In this document: positions 17,709 to 26,466 of the stretch, piece by piece
Layout of the letters: each line of letters begins with the position of its first letter
How positions within the stretch are numbered: the first letter of the stretch is position 1
Source: Thermococcus gorgonarius
GTDB lineage: Archaea; Methanobacteriota_B; Thermococci; Thermococcales; Thermococcaceae
Length of the DNA stretch: 64,000 bases
Assembly: GCF_002214385.1 (NCBI RefSeq)
Contig: NZ_CP014855.1
Coordinates: 930,001-994,000, forward strand
Reading direction: 5' to 3'
Notes under the pieces: generated by a model
The model's database searches: none
The model's input: the letters and a program-made list of their open reading frames with translations, nothing else
What the model was told of the DNA's origin: nothing
Translations under genes and position numbers: made by a program

Positions 17709-17989
17709 ACTGCGTTGCCTGCATTGAATACATTATAGTGGCGCTCATGGTAGCTTCAGCGATTTTTGCAGTGGAGTGGAGAGACCTCCTGGCGGCAGCC
17801 GTTGGAATGGCCGCGGTTAGTTTATTCGCCTCCATCCTGTTCTTCATCCTCCAGGCACCAGACGTTGCAATGACGGAAGCGGCCATAGGGGCAGCCCTAA
17901 GCGGTGCAGTTGTTGTTTTTGCCATTAAACGGACTAGGAGATTCGAAACCGAGGAAGAGGAGAAGCCCGGGTGGTGGGTGAGATGGTGA
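17705..17989 (+). CDS. mbxD: MBS subunit D (MnhB N-terminal/DUF4040-like)
   Basis: The 94-residue protein has two to three membrane segments and the APDVAMTEAAIGAALSGAVVV motif near residues 57-77. That motif is shared with the C-terminal part of MrpA and with MbhD. Its end overlaps the start of the next subunit. A short charged tail (TEEEEKPGWW) should face the cytoplasm. Confidence 0.9.
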   Translation: MNCVACIEYIIVALMVASAIFAVEWRDLLAAAVGMAAVSLFASILFFILQAPDVAMTEAAIGAALSGAVVVFAIKRTRRFETEEEEKPGWWVRW

Positions 17990-18699
17990 GCTTACTCAAG
18001 AGATCACTCGCGATAATCTCAATCCTGATAATAGGGTACTGGCTCGCCCAGGGATTGGCTGGAGTACCCTTCGGGCAGGATAAGATGTTGGTTGGTCACT
18101 ATTACCTCCAGCACGTCAAAGAACAGACCGGAGCAGTCAACGCCGTCACCGCTATAGTTGTAAACTACCGTGGATTCGATACCCTTGGTGAGGTCACCGT
18201 TCTGTTCATAGCATCAACTGGCGTTGGAGCACTCCTCTGGAGAAAGAAGAGAGAACGGACTGCTAAAACTGAGGGTTCGGTAGTCCTCACCACCGGCGTC
18301 GAGCTTCTCTTCCCGTTCATAGTGATGTTCGGAAGCTACATCTTCATCCACGGACACCTGACACCGGGTGGAGGCTTTCCGGGCGGAGCCACCATAGCGA
18401 CGGCATTCCTGTTGCTGTACATGGCCTTCATCAGCTACGAAATTCCGCACAGACTCTTTGAGAATCTCGAGGGCATTGCTGGAATGAGTTACGTCCTCGT
18501 TGGCCTCATAGGCCTTGCCATCGGCGGTTACTTCCTCTTCGACTGGATATGGCAGACCTGGCACTGGGGCACCAGCAACCTCGGTAGGCTCTTCAGCGGC
18601 GGATTCATACCAGTAATCTATACAATAATCGGCATTAAAGTCGGCACAGAGCTCAGCGGCATCGTTGATAACATGCTCAAGGAGGAGGTGGGAGAATGA
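17983..18699 (+). CDS. mbxF: MBS subunit (MnhB/MrpB-like; MbxF, MbsE in newer naming)
   Basis: The 238-residue protein has a single N-terminal membrane segment, a loop containing the NAVTAIVVNYRGFDTLGE motif found at the end of MrpA-type proteins, and a C-terminal MrpB domain with the HGHLTPGGGFPGGA motif near residue 122. It thus combines the pieces encoded by MbhE and MbhF. ATG 17983 was chosen; a GTG at 17971 is in frame. It overlaps the D subunit by seven bases. Confidence 0.88.
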   Translation: MVSLLKRSLAIISILIIGYWLAQGLAGVPFGQDKMLVGHYYLQHVKEQTGAVNAVTAIVVNYRGFDTLGEVTVLFIASTGVGALLWRKKRERTAKTEGSVVLTTGVELLFPFIVMFGSYIFIHGHLTPGGGFPGGATIATAFLLLYMAFISYEIPHRLFENLEGIAGMSYVLVGLIGLAIGGYFLFDWIWQTWHWGTSNLGRLFSGGFIPVIYTIIGIKVGTELSGIVDNMLKEEVGE

Positions 18700-19052
18700 G
18701 CCTTCCCAGCATAAGCGTTTACTACTTCGGGGCAATATCGCTGGTTCTCATAGGCCTCTACGGCGTTCTGGTAAAGAAGAACCTAATGAAGATACTCATC
18801 AGTCTGAGCATTATGGAAACCGGCGTGAATCTTCTTCTCATAAGCATAGGCTACGTTTCAGGAAAGAGCGCTCCAATACTCAGCGAAGGAATAGGGCCAG
18901 CTCAAGCAGTTGATCCCATCCCACAGGCGCTAGTCCTTACCGCAATAGTTATAGGCGTCGCAACAACGGCCCTCGCCCTTAGCACCGCCATGATAATCTA
19001 TGAGAAGTACGGCACCCTCAATATCGAAGAGATAAGGAGGTTGAGAGGATGA
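18696..19052 (+). CDS. mbxG: MBS subunit G (MnhC/NuoK-like)
   Basis: The 118-residue protein has three membrane segments and a NLMKILISLSIMETGVNLLLI stretch near residues 28-48, with the membrane glutamate of the MrpC/NuoK family. QALVLTAIVIGVATTALALS near residue 76 is typical too. Stop and start overlap its neighbours by four bases. Confidence 0.92.
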   Translation: MSLPSISVYYFGAISLVLIGLYGVLVKKNLMKILISLSIMETGVNLLLISIGYVSGKSAPILSEGIGPAQAVDPIPQALVLTAIVIGVATTALALSTAMIIYEKYGTLNIEEIRRLRG

Positions 19053-20536
19053 ACGGGCAGTACGCTTCACTCCTCATAGCCTTACCCCTCATAAGCGCTT
19101 TCTTTGTCCCTCTGATAAAAGGGCTGGGAAGAAAGGCTGTAATGGGATATCTCGTGCTGATAACTGCCATTCAAACGGGAATAGCTGGCTGGGTATTCAG
19201 CGAAGTATACTCCACCGGAAAGCCAATAATAGTCATGGCCGGCGGCTGGAAACCACCGGTTGGAATCAACCTCTACATCGGCCACTTCGCTGCGCTCTTC
19301 GTTTTAATAGTGGCTATAGTCAGCTTTTTCATGGCAATATTCAGTTACAAAGCAGTTACAGTTGAACCCATCGATAAGTACGCCATGCTGTTCCTGCTCC
19401 TCATGCTCGGAGCAACTGGAATGATAGCGACGGGAGACATCTTCAACCTCTTCGTCTTCATGGAGATAACCTCAATAACCGCTTATGCACTCACGGCCTA
19501 TAACAAAACCGGTGAGGCAGCAGAGGCCTCAATGAAGTACATCGTTCTTGGTGGAATCGGCTCAAGCTTCTTCCTGATTGGTGTTGCCCTGATTTACGGT
19601 GCAACGGGAACCCTTAACATGGGCCACATAGCCCAGCTCGCCGGAACAATGAACGCCACTGCCGCTCAGGTTGGGCTGGCCCTGGTTATCTTTGGTCTGG
19701 CTGTCGAGGCCGAGCTGTTCCCGCTCAACGCGTGGGCGCCCGATGCTTATCAAGCCGCTCCACACCCGATAACGGCCATGTTCTCAGCATTTGTGGTCAA
19801 AGCTGGTCTATACGCAATGGCCAGGCTTATTTACATCCTCCAGAATGCAAACGGCTGGAGCGATATTTTAAAGCTCGTCATAGCCCTAGCCACTTTGACC
19901 GTTGTCGTCGCTGAGTTCTCGGCACTCAGACAGAGAGACGTCAAGAGGATGATAGCATATTCATCGATAAGCCAGGTGGGTATGATAGCCTTTGCCCTGG
20001 CCCTAGGAACACAGGCAGGAATCAGCGCAGGAGTCTTCCACATGGTGAACCATGCCATAGTCAAGGCTCTCCTTTTCCTCACCGTTGGCTACGTTGGGAT
20101 AACCCTTGGAGGAACTAAAATTGAGAACTTCGCTGGGCTGGGCAAGAGAATGCCCCTAACGGCACTAACGCTGACAATAGGCTCTCTGGCCGCGGTGGGG
20201 ATACCGCTGTTCAACATCTTCTGGAGCAAGGTCAGAATCCTGCTGGCAGGTGTCGAGGCGGGCTATTCGTGGAGCGTCGCATTAATCCTTGGAGCCAGTG
20301 TTGTCGAGGCCGTCTATTACCTCAGGCTCATTCACACCATGTGGTTCGTTGGAAATGGAGAAAGGATCAGGGAGAACTTCGCGATAGGGGTCATTGCGAT
20401 ATTCCTAGCAGCTTTGATAGTTGTAATAGGCATTTACCCTAACGACCTGTGGACCCTTGTACAAAAAGCCGGTCAGGACATCTTCAACGTGGCAAACTAC
20501 ATTAGCCACGTTCCCTTAATGGGGGTGGGATCATGA
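19049..20536 (+). CDS. mbxH: MBS subunit H (MnhD/NuoN-like antiporter subunit)
   Basis: The 495-residue protein has about 14 membrane segments and the proton-translocating module pattern: FVFMEITSITAYALTAY with its membrane glutamate (near residue 143), FPLNAWAPDAYQAAPHP (near residue 225), the IAYSSISQVGMI lysine/serine region (near residue 305) and FHMVNHAIVKALLFL. It is one of two large antiporter-like pumps in this operon, distinguishing MBS from the hydrogenase MBH, which has one. Confidence 0.93.
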   Translation: MNGQYASLLIALPLISAFFVPLIKGLGRKAVMGYLVLITAIQTGIAGWVFSEVYSTGKPIIVMAGGWKPPVGINLYIGHFAALFVLIVAIVSFFMAIFSYKAVTVEPIDKYAMLFLLLMLGATGMIATGDIFNLFVFMEITSITAYALTAYNKTGEAAEASMKYIVLGGIGSSFFLIGVALIYGATGTLNMGHIAQLAGTMNATAAQVGLALVIFGLAVEAELFPLNAWAPDAYQAAPHPITAMFSAFVVKAGLYAMARLIYILQNANGWSDILKLVIALATLTVVVAEFSALRQRDVKRMIAYSSISQVGMIAFALALGTQAGISAGVFHMVNHAIVKALLFLTVGYVGITLGGTKIENFAGLGKRMPLTALTLTIGSLAAVGIPLFNIFWSKVRILLAGVEAGYSWSVALILGASVVEAVYYLRLIHTMWFVGNGERIRENFAIGVIAIFLAALIVVIGIYPNDLWTLVQKAGQDIFNVANYISHVPLMGVGS

Positions 20537-22419
20537 ACGAGATTGCGGTTATGCTCTTCACTCCACTCATAGCTGGAATACTCGCTTGGATAATAAACGT
20601 CAAAGGAATTAGGGAAACGATAGGAGTTTTGGGAGCACTCGTGCCTTTTGCCCTCCTGGTGAAGGAATACTCCACAGTAGTCAACAACCTCTACAATCCA
20701 CCAACATACCAGCTGACGGTAAGTGGCTTTAACATAACCTTCAAGCTGGGAACCCTCAACTGGTACTTTGCCGCGGTGGCTTCCTTGGTAGGAGTTGCCA
20801 TGGCCTTCGGAATGATCTCGACAAGCAGAAACAGCTACGACTGGCTCTTCGCCATGATGAGCTACACCGGTGTCCTGGGAGTCTTCCTCAGCTGGGACTT
20901 TGTGAGCTTCTTCCTTCTCTGGGAGCTCATGACCTTTGCCAGCTTCATGATGGTGCTCAAGAGGAACAGGCACGAATCCCTCAAGTACTTCGTCCTCAGC
21001 GTCATAGGAGCCTACGCCATGCTCCTGGCGATAGCGCTCATATACGCCAAGACAGGCGCTTTAAACTTCGATGACATAAGACACGCCATGTACCTCGACG
21101 CCATAATGGGAGGAATGAGCAAGAGCGAAACGATACTCATCTTCGCCCTGTTTTTGACGGCCTTTGGCGTTAAGGCAGGTGCCTGGCCCCTCCACGTCTG
21201 GGCGCCTGGAGCTTACAGCGAGAACGACCAGAGCTACACAGCCTTTTTCAGCGGCGCCCTCAGCAAAGCTGGAGCCTACGGCTTTCTCCTGCTCTACATC
21301 CTGATGATGGTGAAGCTATACTACGTCATGGGACCCTTCCACGGTCACCTGACCTTCGCGTACATCATAGCATGGATAGGGGCCATAACAGTTGTAGTTG
21401 CAAGCTTCCTGGCAGTCCTTCAAGAAGACATCAGAAAGCTCTTTGCCTACTCCTCCATCGGACAGGTCGGCTACATTCTGCTGGCCTTTGGAGTGGGCAC
21501 ATGGATGGGATTCGCGGGTGGACTCTTCCACGTCCTCAGTCACGCGGTATTCAAGGGACTCTTCTGGCTTGTAACTGCTGCAATAATACTCCAGACTGGA
21601 AAGACCCGCTTTGAGGACTTTGGTGGATTAGCTGAGAAGATGCCAATAACGTTTGCAATGTCCCTTATAGCGGTGCTCAGTCTGGCTGGAATACCCCCGA
21701 TGGCGGGCTTCGCCAGCAAGTGGCTCATCTACGAGGCAGCTATACAGGCACACATGCCGCTGGTTGCCGGTGCAATATTCCTCGGAAGTGCACTGGCATT
21801 CGCCTACGTCGTCAGGTTCCTCTATGCCGTATGGTTCGGACAGAGACCGAGCGACCTCGAGGACGTCCAGGAGGCCCCGCTACCGCTCCTCATAGGAATG
21901 GCTATACTGGCCATACCAAACGTAGTCTTTGGAGTCGCACCCGGCCTAGTTACGAAGTACATAAACAAGGTGCTCTCATACATGCTCTTCCTTTTCGGGG
22001 AGAGAAAAGTCGACGTAAGCATCGTCACCGGAAGCTACTATAAGCTGGTCACTCCAACTGGAACCTACAACGCCCTCACCGTTACCCTCATGCTGGTCGT
22101 TGGCCTCGCCATAGCCGGATTGATCTACATATACGGTGCTAAGGCCAGAAGAATACCCGTAACCAACACCTACCAGTCGGGTAACCCGGTTACAGAGGAC
22201 TACAACCTCTCCATAAGGAGGAACTTCTACAGGCCTCTGGCGGAAGCCCTCGAGTTCTGGCTCAAGTACAGCTTCGACAGGTTCTACGAGAGACTAGCCG
22301 GCATAGCTGAAGACTTCGCCGACTGGCTAAGAGAGGGATTCTACAACGGAAACGTGCAGGCATACTCCTGGTACCTTGCAATAGTACTCCTAATCCTAGC
22401 TCTGTGGGGGGTGTTGTGA
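20533..22419 (+). CDS. mbxH': MBS subunit H' (second NuoL/MnhD-like antiporter subunit)
   Basis: The 628-residue protein has about 14 membrane segments in its first 500 residues with the module motifs FLLWELMTFASFMMVL (near residue 129), WPLHVWAPGAYSENDQSYTAF (near 219) and LFAYSSIGQVGYI (near 302). A further 120-residue C-terminal part has an amphipathic region and a last membrane segment, the layout of NuoL with its lateral helix. Its presence after H is diagnostic of the Mbx/MBS operon. ATG 20533 overlaps the H stop. Confidence 0.93.
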   Translation: MNEIAVMLFTPLIAGILAWIINVKGIRETIGVLGALVPFALLVKEYSTVVNNLYNPPTYQLTVSGFNITFKLGTLNWYFAAVASLVGVAMAFGMISTSRNSYDWLFAMMSYTGVLGVFLSWDFVSFFLLWELMTFASFMMVLKRNRHESLKYFVLSVIGAYAMLLAIALIYAKTGALNFDDIRHAMYLDAIMGGMSKSETILIFALFLTAFGVKAGAWPLHVWAPGAYSENDQSYTAFFSGALSKAGAYGFLLLYILMMVKLYYVMGPFHGHLTFAYIIAWIGAITVVVASFLAVLQEDIRKLFAYSSIGQVGYILLAFGVGTWMGFAGGLFHVLSHAVFKGLFWLVTAAIILQTGKTRFEDFGGLAEKMPITFAMSLIAVLSLAGIPPMAGFASKWLIYEAAIQAHMPLVAGAIFLGSALAFAYVVRFLYAVWFGQRPSDLEDVQEAPLPLLIGMAILAIPNVVFGVAPGLVTKYINKVLSYMLFLFGERKVDVSIVTGSYYKLVTPTGTYNALTVTLMLVVGLAIAGLIYIYGAKARRIPVTNTYQSGNPVTEDYNLSIRRNFYRPLAEALEFWLKYSFDRFYERLAGIAEDFADWLREGFYNGNVQAYSWYLAIVLLILALWGVL

Positions 22420-23313
22420 ATGGTGGCATGGAAACTCATCCTTGAAGCCATAGGAATACTCATTTATGCCACGTTAATGGGCTTCATCTTCATGGGTATC
22501 GAGAGAAAGGCAATGGCGAGAATCCAGAGGAGGGTAGGACCTCCAATCTACCAGCCCCTCATCGATACCCTAAAACTACTCGGAAAGAAGGAAAGCGTCA
22601 GCCACGGCTTCATCTACGACTTCGGACCGGTCTTTGCTCTCGGAGCCAGCATAGCGGCGCTCCTCTTCATCCCGATAGCAAACTTCCAGCTCTTCAGCAG
22701 CAGCGCGGACTTAATCGTTGTTGCGTACCTCCTTGAGGTGCCAATGCTTGGAATAATGCTCGGTGCCATGAGCTCGGGCAACCCCTACTCGGCTTTAGGT
22801 GTCCAGCGTGGCCTTCTCACCATGGTTGCCATGCAGCTTCCCTACGGTCTGGCGATAATAGCACTCGTCCAGCACTGGGGAACCTTCAAGCTGAGCGAAA
22901 TAGTGGCCCTCCAGCAACTCCACGGGTGGAGCATACTCGTTCCGGCCCTGCTCATAGCTATGATAGTCTTCGACATAGTCTTCCAGGCAATGCTAGGCCT
23001 CGAGCCCTTCGACATCATAACTGCACCTGCAGAAATCTCCATGGGTCCGATGGTCGAGTACGGCGGAAAGCACGCGGCTTTACTCTTCACCCAGCACGCG
23101 GTACAGCTCTTCGCCGAGACGGCCTTCTTCGCCGTGCTCTTCCTTGGTGGGGCAAGCAACCTCCTCGAGCTACTCATCAAGCAGATAGCCGTGCTCTTCA
23201 TAGCGATATTCGTGGCCAGCATCTACCCGAGGTTTACCATCGATCAAGCCGCGAAGTTCTTCTGGAAGTGGCCGACCATACTCGGAATAATAGCCGTGCT
23301 CCTGACGATGTGA
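22420..23313 (+). CDS. mbxM: MBS subunit M (NuoH-like)
   Basis: The 297-residue protein has about eight membrane segments, with IERKAMARIQRRVGPP near residue 27 and the ALGVQRGLLTMVAMQLPYGLAI and GLEPFDIITAPAEI segments of the NuoH/HycD family. It links the soluble arm to the antiporter modules, and in complex I it lies under the quinone site. The gene begins directly after the H' stop with GGGTGTT-type spacing. ATG 22420 is the first codon after it. Confidence 0.93.
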   Translation: MVAWKLILEAIGILIYATLMGFIFMGIERKAMARIQRRVGPPIYQPLIDTLKLLGKKESVSHGFIYDFGPVFALGASIAALLFIPIANFQLFSSSADLIVVAYLLEVPMLGIMLGAMSSGNPYSALGVQRGLLTMVAMQLPYGLAIIALVQHWGTFKLSEIVALQQLHGWSILVPALLIAMIVFDIVFQAMLGLEPFDIITAPAEISMGPMVEYGGKHAALLFTQHAVQLFAETAFFAVLFLGGASNLLELLIKQIAVLFIAIFVASIYPRFTIDQAAKFFWKWPTILGIIAVLLTM

Positions 23314-23323
23314 GGTGGTGGGG

Positions 23324-23929
23324 ATGAGCGAGATGAATGAAATGAGAAACGAGAACGACGGAATCATAAGCTACGAGCTCAAGGAGTTCAAGCTCTTCGA
23401 GCCCCTCTTTAGATGGGCCCGGAAAAAGAGCCTCTGGATAGTGGCGTTCTGTACAGGCTGTGGCGGTATCGAGATGCCGCCTCTAGCCACTGCCAGGTAC
23501 GACTTCGAGCGCTTCGGAATAATGCCCAACCCCGCTCCGAGGATGGCCGACCTGTTCCTCATCACGGGCTACGTGACGCCGAAGACGCTCAAGAGGATAA
23601 TAATAACCTACGAGATGATGCAGGACCCCAAGTATGTCCTGGCCCACGGTTCCTGCCCGATCAACGGCGGTGTTTACTGGGACTCCTACAACGTGGTCAA
23701 ACAGCTCGACAAGTACATACCCATCGATGTTGCCATAGCCGGCTGTATGCCGAGGCCAGAGGCGGTAATGGACGGCATAATGGAGATAATGCGCAAGATA
23801 GAGAGCGGTGAAGCCGACGGCTGGAAGCGCTACAGGGAGAACTACGAGTATTACAAGAAGAATCAGGACGAACTGTTTGGTGAAGGATGGCGCGAGAAGG
23901 AAGCCAAGAGGTGGTTGGCATGGATATGA
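23324..23929 (+). CDS. mbxJ: MBS subunit J (NuoB / NiFe-hydrogenase small subunit-like)
   Basis: The 201-residue protein holds the proximal [4Fe-4S] cluster. Its ligands are Cys43, Cys46 (CTGCGG), Cys111 (GSCPINGG) and Cys141 (GCMPRPEA). In the MBS structure this cluster is the one closest to the reaction site and is thought to take part in sulfane-sulfur reduction. ATG 23324 follows GGTGG. A GTG at 23315 is in frame. It overlaps the K gene start by ten bases. Confidence 0.93.
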   Translation: MSEMNEMRNENDGIISYELKEFKLFEPLFRWARKKSLWIVAFCTGCGGIEMPPLATARYDFERFGIMPNPAPRMADLFLITGYVTPKTLKRIIITYEMMQDPKYVLAHGSCPINGGVYWDSYNVVKQLDKYIPIDVAIAGCMPRPEAVMDGIMEIMRKIESGEADGWKRYRENYEYYKKNQDELFGEGWREKEAKRWLAWI

Positions 23930-24504
23930 ACGAGAAAAAGGTTGAAGAAAAGATAGAGAACGCTCAGCCAGTTGAGGAGAAGCCGACCCTTCCTGACACC
24001 AAGGAGGGAAGGCTCGTAAAGCTCATCCTTGAGAAGGCCCCCTACGCTGAAGGCAACGTCAGGCGCGAGAGGCGCGTCGAGTTTAAAGTTCCGGCCGAGA
24101 GGATACACGAGTTCCTGGAGCTGGCAAGCGAGAAGTTTGAGATGCTCATGCAGATAAGCACCGTTGACTGGCTCAAGGAGGGCGAGTTCGAGCTCGTCTA
24201 CCAGCTCTGGAGCGTCAGTGAGGGCGTCCACGCCTTCGTCAGGACGAGGGTACCAAGGGAGAACGCGAAACTCCCGACGGTCATGGACATATGGCCGGTC
24301 GCGGAGACCTACGAGAGGGAAGCCCACGAGTTCTTCGGGATAATCTTTGAGGGCAATCCACGCCTTGGACCCTTCATCCTCGAGCCGAGGGAGTACGAGA
24401 AGCACCCGCTCAGGAAGGACTTCAACACGCTCAGCTACGTCAAGACCATCTACGGCGAGGACTTCGACAGGTACGATGAGAGTAAGACGAACTACGTGAT
24501 ATGA
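23920..24504 (+). CDS. mbxK: MBS subunit K (NuoC-like)
   Basis: The 194-residue protein matches the 30-kDa NuoC family, with DIWPVAETYEREAHEFFGI near residue 125 and a C-terminal HPLRKDFNTLSYVK stretch. It is a structural soluble subunit that packs against L. Residues 1-30 are charged and probably flexible. I chose ATG 23920, which follows GAGGTGG; ATG 23926 is an alternative. Confidence 0.92.
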   Translation: MDMNEKKVEEKIENAQPVEEKPTLPDTKEGRLVKLILEKAPYAEGNVRRERRVEFKVPAERIHEFLELASEKFEMLMQISTVDWLKEGEFELVYQLWSVSEGVHAFVRTRVPRENAKLPTVMDIWPVAETYEREAHEFFGIIFEGNPRLGPFILEPREYEKHPLRKDFNTLSYVKTIYGEDFDRYDESKTNYVI

Positions 24505-24514
24505 GGTGATGATC

Positions 24515-25699
24515 ATGGCTAACCTTGAAGTCCCAAAGGAATTGAGGGAAGAGGCAAAGAAGCATGACATGTATCTCCACCCCATAGCCAAGGACACCTA
24601 CGAGCTGTTCTTCGGTCCACAGCACATGGCAACGGAGAACTTTAGCATAATCCTCAAGATGGACGGCAACAGGGTGGAGAAGGCCATAGTCAACCCCGGC
24701 TTCCTCCACAGAGGTTTCGAGAAGCTCGCCGAGCAGAGGCCCTACTTCACCAACATTGCTTTGCTCCTGCGTATCTGTGTCCCCGAGAGCGACGTTCCCG
24801 AGAACATCTACTCAATGGCCGTCGATGAGATCGTCGGATGGGAAGTACCTGAGAGGGCTATATGGATAAGGAACGTCGTCCTTGAGATGGCGAGGTTAAG
24901 TGCCTGGATGTTCTGGATAATGGGCTTTGGAAACGAGATAGGTCTCTACACAGCCGGTCAGTGGGCTGCCGCTTATCGTGAGAGGTTCATGCGTCTCTTC
25001 GAGGAGTTAACCGGTGGAAGGGTCTATCACATCTACACCGTCCCCGGTGGAGTCAGAAGGGACATACCAGGCGACCGCTGGCTTCGCCAGCTCCGCGACA
25101 CCGTCGAGTATCTGAAGTCAAAGCTCAAGGACTTCGACGAGATACTCTTCGACAACTACGTCATGTTCGAGAGGACTGAGGGAGTTGGCGTTATGGACAA
25201 GAAGTTCGCCCTCAAGCACGCGGTAACCGGTCCAAACCTCAGGGCCGTCGGTGTCCCCTACGATGTCAGGAAGGACGACCCGTATTACCTCTATCCAGAG
25301 CTCGACTTCGAGGTTCCTGTCCTCAAAGAGGGCGACAGCCTCGCAAGAGTTCTCGTCAGGAGGTACGAGATGGAGCAGGACCTCTACATACTCGAGCAGC
25401 TGCTCGATATGGGACCGCCAAGTGGGCCCTACATGGTTCAGGACGCCAGACTCAAGGCCCTCCCGAGGTTCAAGCCGCCCAAGGGTGATGCCTACGCTCA
25501 TGTCGAGAGCACGAAGGGTGACTTTGGAGCCTACGTTGTCAGTGATGGAACTCACAAGCCGTACAGGGTTCACATAAGGGGCCCGAGCCAGAGCCACGGC
25601 GTTACCGTACTTGAGGAGCTCCTGAAGGGAGCGCGCCTTGCAGATGTGCCGGTCATATTGAAGACCCTCGACAACTGCCCGCCTGACATAGACAGGTGA
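24515..25699 (+). CDS. mbxL: MBS subunit L (NuoD / NiFe-hydrogenase large subunit-like)
   Basis: The 394-residue protein has the fold of hydrogenase large subunits but has lost the full nickel-iron ligand set. The N-terminal CGIC motif reads Cys88-Val-Pro-Glu91 and the C-terminal CPPC motif reads Cys388-Pro-Pro-Asp391. Only the first cysteine of each pair is kept, so it cannot bind NiFe in the usual way. This separates MBS from the hydrogenase MBH and fits reduction of polysulfide rather than protons. ATG 24515 follows GGTGATG. Confidence 0.94.
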   Translation: MANLEVPKELREEAKKHDMYLHPIAKDTYELFFGPQHMATENFSIILKMDGNRVEKAIVNPGFLHRGFEKLAEQRPYFTNIALLLRICVPESDVPENIYSMAVDEIVGWEVPERAIWIRNVVLEMARLSAWMFWIMGFGNEIGLYTAGQWAAAYRERFMRLFEELTGGRVYHIYTVPGGVRRDIPGDRWLRQLRDTVEYLKSKLKDFDEILFDNYVMFERTEGVGVMDKKFALKHAVTGPNLRAVGVPYDVRKDDPYYLYPELDFEVPVLKEGDSLARVLVRRYEMEQDLYILEQLLDMGPPSGPYMVQDARLKALPRFKPPKGDAYAHVESTKGDFGAYVVSDGTHKPYRVHIRGPSQSHGVTVLEELLKGARLADVPVILKTLDNCPPDIDR

Positions 25700-25704
25700 T
25701 GAAG

Positions 25705-26409
25705 ATGCCCGCGAGAGTTGTTGGCGAGGAAAAGGTCAAGCTCAAGAAGTCCTTCATCAAGCCCTGGATGGGCATCAAGTACCTGTTCAAGAAGCCGGTA
25801 ACAATCAAGATACCCTTCGAGAAGATAGAGCCCGCGCCGAAGTACAGGGGTTTCCACACCCTCGACTGGAAGAAATGCATTGGCTGTAACTTCTGCGGCC
25901 AGATATGTCCTGCTAGAGCAATAGAGATGACGTGGATAGAGGGCGAGAAGAGGCCACACCCGAAGGTGGACTATGGAAGATGCACCTTCTGCCAGTTCTG
26001 CGTAGATGTGTGCCCGACGGGAGCGCTCGGCTTCAGCGAGAACTTCTACCTGACCACGGGTGGCCTGGAGGAAGACCTTGAGCTTTACGACTGGGTTCCC
26101 ATCGATCCTCAGAAGGTTAGGGAGCTCAACGAGCGCTTTGGAGACTATCGCTTCCCTGTCGAGAGGATAAAGTTCAACAGGGAGACCAGGGAGGTAACGT
26201 ACTACCTCAGGGACGGAACGGAGTTTAAGTTCAAGATCCTGGGCTACGGCCTCAAACCCCCTGCCGCCGCCAAGCCCAAGCCCGCTGCAAAGCCCGCGGC
26301 AAAAACTGCCCCCAAGCCAGCTGAGAAGAAAGAAGCCAAGACTGAGAAGCCAGCCGAAAAGCCGACCGAGAAGAAAGAAGAGCCCAAGGCCGAGGAAAAG
26401 AAGGAGTGA
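25705..26409 (+). CDS. mbxN: MBS subunit N (NuoI-like, two [4Fe-4S] clusters) with long charged tail
   Basis: The 234-residue protein carries two ferredoxin motifs, Cys58/61/64/68 and Cys93/96/99/103, which pass electrons from ferredoxin to subunit J. From about residue 187 to the end the protein is a low-complexity tail of Ala, Lys, Pro and Glu, likely unstructured. ATG 25705 follows AGGTGATG, just past the L stop. It is the last gene of the operon. Confidence 0.93.
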   Translation: MPARVVGEEKVKLKKSFIKPWMGIKYLFKKPVTIKIPFEKIEPAPKYRGFHTLDWKKCIGCNFCGQICPARAIEMTWIEGEKRPHPKVDYGRCTFCQFCVDVCPTGALGFSENFYLTTGGLEEDLELYDWVPIDPQKVRELNERFGDYRFPVERIKFNRETREVTYYLRDGTEFKFKILGYGLKPPAAAKPKPAAKPAAKTAPKPAEKKEAKTEKPAEKPTEKKEEPKAEEKKE

Positions 26410-26411
26410 AC

Positions 26412-26430
26412 CTTTTCCTTTTTTAACTTA
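26412..26430 (+). terminator. T-rich terminator of the MBS operon
   Basis: CTTTTCCTTTTTTAACTT begins three bases after the last stop codon and has runs of four and six T. No stem precedes it, in line with T-tract termination in Thermococcales. It also separates the operon from the convergent permease gene. Confidence 0.55.
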
Positions 26431-26466
26431 CTTTCCCAGAGTTTTTGAGGGAAAATAAAGAGAAGT

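Noticed and set aside
16526-26409. Operon considered as the hydrogenase MBH
   Set aside because: The order with two antiporter genes H and H', NuoH before the small subunit, and CVPE/CPPD motifs in the large subunit fit MBS instead.
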